Shown here piece after piece: positions 19,380 through 26,633 of a stretch of DNA of 64,000 nucleotides. Position 1 is the first letter of the stretch; each line of letters starts with the position of its first letter. The notes beneath the pieces were generated by a model. The model saw nothing but the letters and a program-made list of their open reading frames with translations, had not been told where the DNA came from and made no database searches. Both the position numbers and the translations under genes were made by a program. The stretch spans positions 4,470,001-4,534,000 of the forward strand of contig NZ_CP019427.1 of the NCBI RefSeq assembly GCF_009834545.1, written 5' to 3'. The stretch is from Pseudomonas sp. S04 (lineage in GTDB: Bacteria; Pseudomonadota; Gammaproteobacteria; Pseudomonadales; Pseudomonadaceae).

Positions 19380-20697
19380 TGACCTGGCAATTTCAGTTAC
19401 AGGCGTCTCGAAGGTTTACCATCTTTATGAAAAACCTCAAGACAGACTGAAACAAATTCTCTGGAAAAGCGCTGCCAATCCCAGCGACGAGTTCTGGGCG
19501 CTGCGGGATATCAACTTTGATGTAAAGAAGGGCGAGACCGTTGGCATTGTGGGGCGCAACGGCTCCGGTAAGTCCACGCTGTTGCAGATTATCTGCGGAA
19601 CCCTGACGCCTTCCCATGGCCACGTAGAGCGTCAAGGTCGCTTATCAGCCTTGCTTGAGCTCGGTTCAGGTTTCAACCCAGAGTTTACTGGCCGCGAGAA
19701 CGTTTACCTGAGCGCCTCGATTCTTGGATTGTCAAAAGAAGAAATTGATAATCGATTTGATAAAATTGCCGGTTTTGCTGACATTGGGCAGTTTATCGAC
19801 AGCCCTGTAAAACACTACTCAAGTGGTATGTTTGCCAGACTTGCATTCTCGGTATCTGTTCACGTTGAACCCGAAATATTGATCGTAGATGAAATTCTTG
19901 CTGTCGGCGATGCTGCATTCCAACGACGTTGCCTTTCGAAATTTTACGAAATACGTGATCGTGGCTGCACCATCCTTTTTGTGTCCCATGACCAATATCA
20001 AGTTAAGTCAGTGTGCGAAAGAGCGCTGTACCTCAAAGAAGGCCAACAGATCATGTTCGGTCCTGCGCCTAGAGTCATCGATCAATACATGATCGAAATG
20101 GAGGCTCAGGTTGCTCAAAATACTCCAGCTGCATTCACTGCCACGCAAGCAACAGCGACTGTCGAAAGTCACGTCGATTCAGACCCTGCCGAGTCAGGTG
20201 CGAGCAAGCCAAAAAGCGTCGCACCTAAAACAACTCTGAGTAGCAGCGAGTCAGCAGATCAACTGTTTAGAATTACGGATGTCCGCCTGACTGACACCGA
20301 AGGCACGCCCCTGGATACAGTGACAACCGGACAATCCGTACGTGTGAATTTTGATTTTATCGCGCTGGTGGATGCACCGCCGGAAGAAATCAGTTTCGTC
20401 TTCAACTTATATAGACATGATGAACTATATCTATGTGGCGCCACCACATTGATGGATAAAATTCCAGCCTACCGGTCCTCAAGCGCAGGAACCGTATCGA
20501 TTGACTTTGCAGATCTCCCTCTGTTGAGCGGTCAATACAAGTGGCGGGTAGCAATTAACGACAATGTTGGATTCATAACTTACGCAGAAGCAAAAAATGC
20601 GTGCTCGTTCCGTGTTGAAGATAATTTCAAGGCGGTTGGCATGTTAAGCCTTCCGCGACAGTGGAATTTTCAAGCAACCGAACTCAACAGTATTTGA
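19369..20697 (+). CDS. wzt: Wzt, O-antigen ABC exporter ATPase with carbohydrate-binding C-terminus
   Basis: ATPase of 442 residues. The nucleotide-binding domain has Walker A GRNGSGKST (62-70), signature SSGMF (151-155), Walker B ILIVDE (170-175) and the switch His207. After a linker of about 45 residues rich in Ala, Ser and Thr, residues about 290-440 form a beta-rich domain as in Wzt proteins whose C-terminus binds the capped non-reducing end of the glycan. This implies export recognises a terminal modification, and the next gene encodes a methyltransferase that could make it. The ATG at 19369 has AAAGGGG about 7 bases upstream and overlaps wzm. Confidence 0.94.
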   Translation: MSSNDLAISVTGVSKVYHLYEKPQDRLKQILWKSAANPSDEFWALRDINFDVKKGETVGIVGRNGSGKSTLLQIICGTLTPSHGHVERQGRLSALLELGSGFNPEFTGRENVYLSASILGLSKEEIDNRFDKIAGFADIGQFIDSPVKHYSSGMFARLAFSVSVHVEPEILIVDEILAVGDAAFQRRCLSKFYEIRDRGCTILFVSHDQYQVKSVCERALYLKEGQQIMFGPAPRVIDQYMIEMEAQVAQNTPAAFTATQATATVESHVDSDPAESGASKPKSVAPKTTLSSSESADQLFRITDVRLTDTEGTPLDTVTTGQSVRVNFDFIALVDAPPEEISFVFNLYRHDELYLCGATTLMDKIPAYRSSSAGTVSIDFADLPLLSGQYKWRVAINDNVGFITYAEAKNACSFRVEDNFKAVGMLSLPRQWNFQATELNSI

Positions 20698-20708
20698 ATA
20701 GGCCACAA

Positions 20709-21884
20709 ATGGAACGGTTAGATATCAACTCTGCTCCAGAGAGAGCGAACATAGAAGCGTCAATCCATTTCGCGAGATACTCGGTTGCCACGCCCTTTGT
20801 TAAAAATAAGCGAGTCCTGGATATCGCCTGCGGCGAGGGTTATGGAAGCTACCTTTTAAAACAGGCTGGGGCTGAAGAAGTAGTCGGCGTAGATGTATTC
20901 ACTGACGCAGTGAATCGTGCCACTCATTCATTTGGCGGTCCTGGAATTGAGTTTATTGCGGCGGACGCTACAACCATCGAAGGCAGGTTTCCGGCCGAAC
21001 ACTTTGACGTTATCGTTTCATGTGAAACCATCGAACACATTGAAGACCCGGTAGCCTACTTACATTCTCTGAAACGCATTGCAAAAAAAGATGCGATCAT
21101 TATCATCAGTTGTCCAAATGACTACTGGTACTTTCCGGAAGAGCATCAAAGCAACCCGTACCACTTGCGCAAATACCGATTCGAAGAGTTTCAGGAGCTC
21201 GCAAGCAGCGTGCTGGGAGACAACGTCAATTGGAGCATAGGAACCGCGGTCTTCGGATTCGGCTCAACGTCGCTAGATATCGAACGAGACTATGAAACTG
21301 TCCCCGATAGCTGGATGAAATTCAATTCAGTCCAAGGTGCATACCTGGTAAACGGCGGCGAGAAGCGGGAATTCAACCCTGAGAACTGCAGCTATTACTT
21401 TGGCATCTGGAATGCTTCTGAAATCACTAATGGCGCCGCTGTTTTCCCGGTAAATATGGACGCTTATGCGCGCATGGTACAGGCAATGGACGGTGCACTG
21501 CTCGTCGACGAACGGAAGAAGGCGGCGACACTGCTTGGGGATGAACGATTGAAGCTGGAAGCGCTCAACCAGGCTTTAACGACCCTTCAAATGGAAGCTG
21601 ATGTATTGAAGGCGGACTTGAGAAAAACACGACTTAACTATCAGGCAACGCTGACGGAAAACGAACTAGTAAAAGAACGACTGCATGCATTCAACTCTGC
21701 CCAGCACGCGTTGAGTGAAGTAGTGCACGGACTTCAGGCCGAAGTGGCTAAAGTAACTGCTGAGCGTGATCAGATGCGAGTCGGTTATTACCGATATCTG
21801 CGTTTGGGAGGACTGATTCCTCGTCCGGTTCGAGCGCTCATGAAAAAAGCCGTAAAAATTGTTCGCAGGAACCCAAATAAATGA
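20709..21884 (+). CDS. SAM-dependent methyltransferase with C-terminal coiled coil (WbdD-like chain terminator candidate)
   Basis: A 391-residue protein. The class I methyltransferase domain has motif I VLDIACGEGYG (36-46), an acidic VGVDVF strand end, and DVIVSCETIEHIEDP. From about residue 267 to 357 the sequence is strongly heptad-like (repeated Leu/Ala with Glu/Lys/Arg), a predicted coiled coil. The last 25 residues are basic and amphipathic (PRPVRALMKKAVKIVRR), possibly a membrane-contacting helix. In E. coli O8/O9a, WbdD uses this layout (methyltransferase or kinase, coiled-coil ruler, membrane anchor) to cap the chain and set its length. The ATG at 20709 follows the wzt stop by 11 bases; an upstream GTG at 20661 would overlap wzt. 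It overlaps the next gene by 4 bases. Confidence 0.85.
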   Translation: MERLDINSAPERANIEASIHFARYSVATPFVKNKRVLDIACGEGYGSYLLKQAGAEEVVGVDVFTDAVNRATHSFGGPGIEFIAADATTIEGRFPAEHFDVIVSCETIEHIEDPVAYLHSLKRIAKKDAIIIISCPNDYWYFPEEHQSNPYHLRKYRFEEFQELASSVLGDNVNWSIGTAVFGFGSTSLDIERDYETVPDSWMKFNSVQGAYLVNGGEKREFNPENCSYYFGIWNASEITNGAAVFPVNMDAYARMVQAMDGALLVDERKKAATLLGDERLKLEALNQALTTLQMEADVLKADLRKTRLNYQATLTENELVKERLHAFNSAQHALSEVVHGLQAEVAKVTAERDQMRVGYYRYLRLGGLIPRPVRALMKKAVKIVRRNPNK

Positions 21885-23926
21885 AAGTTCTAGGGTTGGA
21901 TATCATCCCGGGGCTTTCGCGCGGGCTCTACGTTTACGACAATGCGCACGCTCTTCTGGCAACCGATGCATGGCAGGAGACAGGACCGAATATCGGCAGC
22001 AGCGGTGAAAACTTAACGATTTCTTTCCTTTCAATGAACCGTTCGTCGCTCTCGATCAAATTGCTCAAGTCCATCGAGGAGTTCATACCACACTTCGCCG
22101 GTGAAGCGCTAATCATAGACAACGGCTCTTCAGCGGAAGAAATCGAGCAGATACGCGAAGCATGTAAAACACTGACCTTCCGCACTCGTATTGTTGAACT
22201 CGGGCAAAATTTCGGTGTATCAGGCGGCCGCAATAGAACCATTCCGCACGTCACGACGGAATGGTTGATGTGTCTGGATAATGATATCTACTTCACGATG
22301 AATCCGCTGAAACAGATCCAGCATGATCTAGCGGTTCTTGGCTGCCATTTCATGAGCCTCCCCTTACTGGATCCAGATGGTCAAACAATTTTCGCCAGGG
22401 GTGGTCACGTTTATGTGTCCTATGAAGACGGCGAACTTCATATTGGTGCGGGCAGCGCTTCCCTACAGACAAAAATACAAGACATTATCAGTCAGCCGTT
22501 CCTAGGGACCTTTCTATTTGGTGGTGCTTGCGTCGTTAACAAAGACACGTTCGTTCGCGTCGGTAGTTATGACGAGGCAATGTTTGTTGGTTTCGAGGAT
22601 ATCGATTTTTCGGTACGCCTATTCCAGCAGGGCTACAAAGTCGGCTGCGCATCGGTTTGCGCTCTGGTGCATGACCACCCAATGCCTGATTCGGACGCTG
22701 ATCGCGACTATGAAAAAGAACGTTTTTCTCGTGGTGTCCTTCACAAGTCGGCGATGCATCTTGAAGCAAAACACGGTTTCAAGATATGGGGTGACGCGGT
22801 AGACCATTGGCTGCAGTCACGGCATGATGAACTGGGGCTCAATAATGAAGCGGATCACATTTCCGCTCCTGCGAAGACCGTTCCGGCAGAACACAAAAAA
22901 ACAAAAATAGCCCTGATCATTGATACGGATAACTGGGCATTTGGAAATATTTCCCGACAACTGGAACGTTATTTGAGTGACCGGTTTGATTTTGTTGTAA
23001 TACCGATGGATATCATCGATAACGTCAACAAAGTATTCATGATGACCGAAGACTGCGACATCGTTCACTTCTTCTGGAGGGAACATCTGACGCTCATTGG
23101 TACTCCTTACTACAGGAGCTACGCTGAAAGCCTAGGCATGCCATATGAACTGTTCCATCAGCGTTTCATTGCCACTAAAAAGCTCAGTACAAGTATTTAT
23201 GACCATCTGCTTCTGAAAGAAGAGGAGCTCAGTGGGCGCGCGCATATTTTTACCGAAGTAGTCGCCGGCTACACGGTGGGCTCTGAAAAATTAGAGCGCA
23301 TTTATTCCGAAGTGAATGGCTACCCCGAACCCACCTGCGTAATTGAAGATGGTGTCGACCTGAGCAAGTTCATGCCCATGAATATAGAGCGCTTTCAAGA
23401 AGTTGGTCAGCGGGAACTGGTTGTCGGCTGGGTAGGAAACAGTAAGTGGGCAGCTGAGCTCGAAGACTTCAAAGGCGTGAATACGATACTCAAGCCAGCA
23501 ATTGAACAGCTTCAGCAAGAAGGTTTCGCTGTAAAGAGCCTGTTTGCTGACCGCCAGGATCAATTCATTCCCCATGATCAGATGCCGAACTACTACACAA
23601 AGATCGATGTCTATGTCTGTACGTCGAAAATTGAGGGTACGCCTAATCCTGTTCTAGAAGCGATGGCCTGCGGAGTACCGGTTATCAGTACTGATGTTGG
23701 TATCGTGCCGCAGGCTTTCGGTGAGTTGCAAAAAGCATTTATCTTGCCAGAAAGAACAATTGAAGCACTCAAGGTGAGTATCCGTAAGCTTGTCGAGGAG
23801 CCGGCACTACTGACTCGGCTTTCAACTGAAAATATTGAAAGAATCAAGGACTGGAACTGGTCGATAAAAGCTGAAAAGTTTGGTCAGTACTTTGAAAGCC
23901 TTACAGCCATCGACAGCCGTACATGA
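21881..23926 (+). CDS. Two-domain glycosyltransferase (GT2 plus GT4)
   Basis: A 681-residue cytoplasmic glycosyltransferase with two catalytic modules. The N-terminal GT2-like (GT-A) domain, about 45-290, shows ALIIDNGSS (76-84), FGVSGGRNRT, and the acidic CLDNDIYF (131-138), with FGGACVVNKDTF and FEDIDFSVR further on. The C-terminal GT4-like (GT-B) domain, about 345-680, contains VVGWVGNSKWAAE and the EX7E motif EGTPNPVLE (585-593) followed by AMACGVPVISTDVG. It could therefore add two different sugars in sequence. It begins with an ATGA overlap with the methyltransferase gene and is followed by a hairpin at 23934-23967. Acceptor and donor sugars are unknown. Confidence 0.88.
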   Translation: MKVLGLDIIPGLSRGLYVYDNAHALLATDAWQETGPNIGSSGENLTISFLSMNRSSLSIKLLKSIEEFIPHFAGEALIIDNGSSAEEIEQIREACKTLTFRTRIVELGQNFGVSGGRNRTIPHVTTEWLMCLDNDIYFTMNPLKQIQHDLAVLGCHFMSLPLLDPDGQTIFARGGHVYVSYEDGELHIGAGSASLQTKIQDIISQPFLGTFLFGGACVVNKDTFVRVGSYDEAMFVGFEDIDFSVRLFQQGYKVGCASVCALVHDHPMPDSDADRDYEKERFSRGVLHKSAMHLEAKHGFKIWGDAVDHWLQSRHDELGLNNEADHISAPAKTVPAEHKKTKIALIIDTDNWAFGNISRQLERYLSDRFDFVVIPMDIIDNVNKVFMMTEDCDIVHFFWREHLTLIGTPYYRSYAESLGMPYELFHQRFIATKKLSTSIYDHLLLKEEELSGRAHIFTEVVAGYTVGSEKLERIYSEVNGYPEPTCVIEDGVDLSKFMPMNIERFQEVGQRELVVGWVGNSKWAAELEDFKGVNTILKPAIEQLQQEGFAVKSLFADRQDQFIPHDQMPNYYTKIDVYVCTSKIEGTPNPVLEAMACGVPVISTDVGIVPQAFGELQKAFILPERTIEALKVSIRKLVEEPALLTRLSTENIERIKDWNWSIKAEKFGQYFESLTAIDSRT

Positions 23927-23933
23927 GAATTGA

Positions 23934-23967
23934 GCATGCCGCTGGCTCGAAACAGCCTTCGGCATGC
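23934..23967 (+). other. Strong hairpin after the GT2-GT4 gene
   Basis: GCATGCCG and CGGCATGC form an 8-bp stem, with an inner GGCT/AGCC stem and a 6-base loop. It begins 8 bases after the glycosyltransferase stop. No long T-run follows, so it may be an attenuator or mRNA stability element within the operon. It overlaps the extended N-terminus of the next open frame, one reason to place that gene's start further downstream. Confidence 0.55.
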
Positions 23968-24097
23968 AAAACGCTTTGAGCTTACAGTTAGCACGGATAT
24001 CCGAGTATCGCGGTCTATCGGATCTACCTGTCCTACCTGCTATCAACATACCTCAAAACGTCAATCGACATCGCCCCCATCAAACGGAATACATGCA

Positions 24098-25393
24098 GTG
24101 AAAAAAACTCCATCGGCGACGAGTGGCATCAGAAAAACTGGCGTTGAAGGAAGCTCTAACTCGTTCGAACTTTTCGGAGAGATGGCAGACACGCTTCTGT
24201 ATTGGGTGAGCGAACTGCATCGCACGCTCATCGGCAACGGTGTCAAGCAGGTGTTCTTTCTCTCCAGAGAGGGGCAACCGCTCAAGCAAATGTTCGATCG
24301 ATATTGCGTTCGCGTGGGAGTTCCGATTCAGAGCCGTTACCTCGAGGTTTCTCGCAGGTCAACGCTGCTGCCTTCTCTGAATACGTTGAGTGAAGAACGG
24401 TTCGAAACGCTTTTCAGGCAATATCGGTGCATGTCGCTACTGGAGTTTCTATCGAGTCTTGGGCTGGATGAGTTCTGCGTGGAGCTGTCAGCCTTGCTGG
24501 GGCTGACGAACGAACAATTGAATCAAAGGCAAGAGGATTTTCCCGAGAGCGAACTCTTCTACCGCCTGAAGGCGTTACCACGATTCATAGAAATATATGA
24601 CGAGCAACGGCTGAGTCGTCAGAAGGCTTTTGAACAATATATTTCTGTGCTCTCGGAAGGTGATGTTCCCGAAAATCTTGTGGTCGTAGACGTCGGCTGG
24701 AAGGGCACGATCCAGGACAACCTTTATGCGCTGTTGTGCAAGGGACCGGCATCGCCAATCAAATCAGTCACCGGCTACTACATCGGGCTTATAGCACCAG
24801 GAGCAGCAGGGGCGGCAAACCTCAAACACGGTCTTCTATTTTCCTCCATTGCGGGCCGTACACCGCGCTTTCATGTATTCAATGAAAATCGTGCTCTGTT
24901 CGAAATACTCCTGGCAGCAGATCACGGCTCCGTGGCCAGCTACCTAATTGACACAGATGGCAAGGCCCTTGCCGTCCATGACACGTACCATGAGCAAGAG
25001 ATGGTGGAGGCTCTGGTGTTTCCTGTTCAGCGCTACCTCTTCGCTCGCTTTGACCAACTGCTGGACGCCATGACACAGCAAGCAGATGTTAAGTCGCTAC
25101 GTCTTGGGCAAATCGCTCGCAGCCATGCACGCCTGGTCTTCCAGCCTTCACAGCCCGAGATCGACTGGTTTTCTTCAGTATTTCATGTTGAAAACTACGG
25201 TGTATTTGAGCGCTCTTTCTTTACTGGCGTACACAAGGTCCCAAGCTTTTCTGCTAGGTTGAAGTTCATGTTCACCGTCCTGAGGCGCAACGGACGAGGA
25301 TTGCTTGGGTTCTGGCCATGGAAGAAGCTCGATGAGCGGGTGGGCCGCCCAATAGCCAACTTGTATGGACTAATCCGCTATTTTCAGAAGTAG
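24098..25393 (+). CDS. COG5610-type C-terminal domain protein lacking the HAD domain
   Basis: A 431-residue protein (from the GTG at 24098) that aligns with the C-terminal two thirds of the HAD protein at 26630-28663. Shared blocks in the same order: VFFLSREG (52-59), LEVSRRST (82-89) and VDVGWKGTIQDNL (197-209). No HAD motif precedes them. The open frame extends to a TTG at 23930 and ATG at 23936, but those extra residues are Ser/Thr/Arg-rich, lie over a hairpin and look non-coding; the start is uncertain. No signal peptide or clear membrane span. Flanked by glycosyltransferases, it is probably part of glycan assembly or modification, but I do not know the reaction. Confidence 0.7.
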   Translation: MKKTPSATSGIRKTGVEGSSNSFELFGEMADTLLYWVSELHRTLIGNGVKQVFFLSREGQPLKQMFDRYCVRVGVPIQSRYLEVSRRSTLLPSLNTLSEERFETLFRQYRCMSLLEFLSSLGLDEFCVELSALLGLTNEQLNQRQEDFPESELFYRLKALPRFIEIYDEQRLSRQKAFEQYISVLSEGDVPENLVVVDVGWKGTIQDNLYALLCKGPASPIKSVTGYYIGLIAPGAAGAANLKHGLLFSSIAGRTPRFHVFNENRALFEILLAADHGSVASYLIDTDGKALAVHDTYHEQEMVEALVFPVQRYLFARFDQLLDAMTQQADVKSLRLGQIARSHARLVFQPSQPEIDWFSSVFHVENYGVFERSFFTGVHKVPSFSARLKFMFTVLRRNGRGLLGFWPWKKLDERVGRPIANLYGLIRYFQK

Positions 25394-25400
25394 TCATAAA

Positions 25401-26633
25401 TTGAACGATAGAAAAATTTGCTTTCTCGTAGGCTCGATGGCTATCAGCGGTGGCACTTACGTCATCATTCAGCATGCCAGCTACTTGCGCAGACATGGAT
25501 ATGACGTAACGCTGGCAGTTCAGGAGCCTTTTTCGGCAGCGACACTTTCCTGGCATGACGAAGCGCCCAAGCTTCGTTGCCTGCCTATCGAAGAGGCCAA
25601 ACAAGAATCTTTCGACCTGGTCATCGCCACATGGTGGAAAACCGCTTTTGAGCTTGGCAATTTCGACGCCAGGAGGTATGCGTACTTCGTACAATCGATC
25701 GAGTCCAGATTTTATCCTGAATCGGAAATACCCTTGCGGGCTTTGGTGGACGCTACCTACCGCTTCCCCATCGAATACGTGACTGAAGCTACGTGGATCC
25801 AACAATATCTGAAGGACGATTTCAATCGGGATACTGCTCTGGTACGCAACGGTATTCGCAAGGATGTGTACTCAACACAGGGCGTAGCCAGCGCACCCCG
25901 CCCTACTGATGCGCAACCCAGGATCCTGGTAGAAGGGCATTTTGGTGTTTCATTCAAGAACACGGCTTTGGGTGTTCGATTAGCCAGAGAAGCCGGTGCA
26001 AAAGACATCTGGGTGCTGACGGGGTCTCCCATCAAGTGGCTTCCCGGGGTTTCGCGGGTGTTTTCTCGGGTACCAATGGTCAAGACTGCCGAAATTTATC
26101 GCTCTTGCGATATTTTGATCAAACTCAGTACGGTCGAAGGGATGTTCGGCCCACCGCTTGAGCTATTTCACTGCGGCGGCACCGCCGTAGTCTTTGATGT
26201 TTCCGGACATGACGAGTACATCGTCAACGGAGACAATGCGGTCGTGATCCCCACTGGAGACACTGACAGTGTCGTCAACGTCCTAAAAAAACTCATAAGC
26301 GATCGCACGGAGCTTTCACGGCTTCAAGAAGGGGCACGCCAAACGGCCGACAACTGGCCCTCCTGGCATGACTCTTCGGCTCTTTTCTGCGAATGGGTAG
26401 AGAAGTGTTTGGAAGGTCCGCTCATGGAAAAGTCTATTTTTACAGAGTTGACGGTAAAAGCATTCAACGAGTACTCAGCTCAAGAAAAACAGCGTCTCAA
26501 TACAAATCGCTGGGTCGTTCGCCGCCATAAACTCAGCGCGCTTTCCGCCAGACTCCCCGAGTCGCTGAAGCTTCGGATCAAACAACTGGAAGCGGTAGGT
26601 GAAGTGATTTTTGGTGGGCGAGAAGTACGATGA
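25401..26633 (+). CDS. GT4-like (GT-B fold) glycosyltransferase
   Basis: A 410-residue predicted cytoplasmic glycosyltransferase. The N-terminal strand and glycine loop KICFLVGSMAISGGTYV open the first Rossmann domain, FVQSIESRFYP is a characteristic mid-region, and the donor-side EX7E motif is EGMFGPPLE (246-254), followed by GGTAVVFDVSGHDEYI. A C-terminal helical tail of about 60 residues is basic and could contact the membrane. The start is a TTG at 25401, needed to keep the first beta strand; an ATG at 25437 would remove it. It begins 7 bases after the previous stop and overlaps the next gene by 4 bases (ATGA). Confidence 0.85.
   Translation: MNDRKICFLVGSMAISGGTYVIIQHASYLRRHGYDVTLAVQEPFSAATLSWHDEAPKLRCLPIEEAKQESFDLVIATWWKTAFELGNFDARRYAYFVQSIESRFYPESEIPLRALVDATYRFPIEYVTEATWIQQYLKDDFNRDTALVRNGIRKDVYSTQGVASAPRPTDAQPRILVEGHFGVSFKNTALGVRLAREAGAKDIWVLTGSPIKWLPGVSRVFSRVPMVKTAEIYRSCDILIKLSTVEGMFGPPLELFHCGGTAVVFDVSGHDEYIVNGDNAVVIPTGDTDSVVNVLKKLISDRTELSRLQEGARQTADNWPSWHDSSALFCEWVEKCLEGPLMEKSIFTELTVKAFNEYSAQEKQRLNTNRWVVRRHKLSALSARLPESLKLRIKQLEAVGEVIFGGREVR

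Noticed and set aside
23930..24097. N-terminal extension of the HAD-less COG5610-domain gene as a frameshifted HAD remnant
   Set aside because: No HAD motif can be recognised in any frame, and a hairpin occupies the first part; more likely untranslated.
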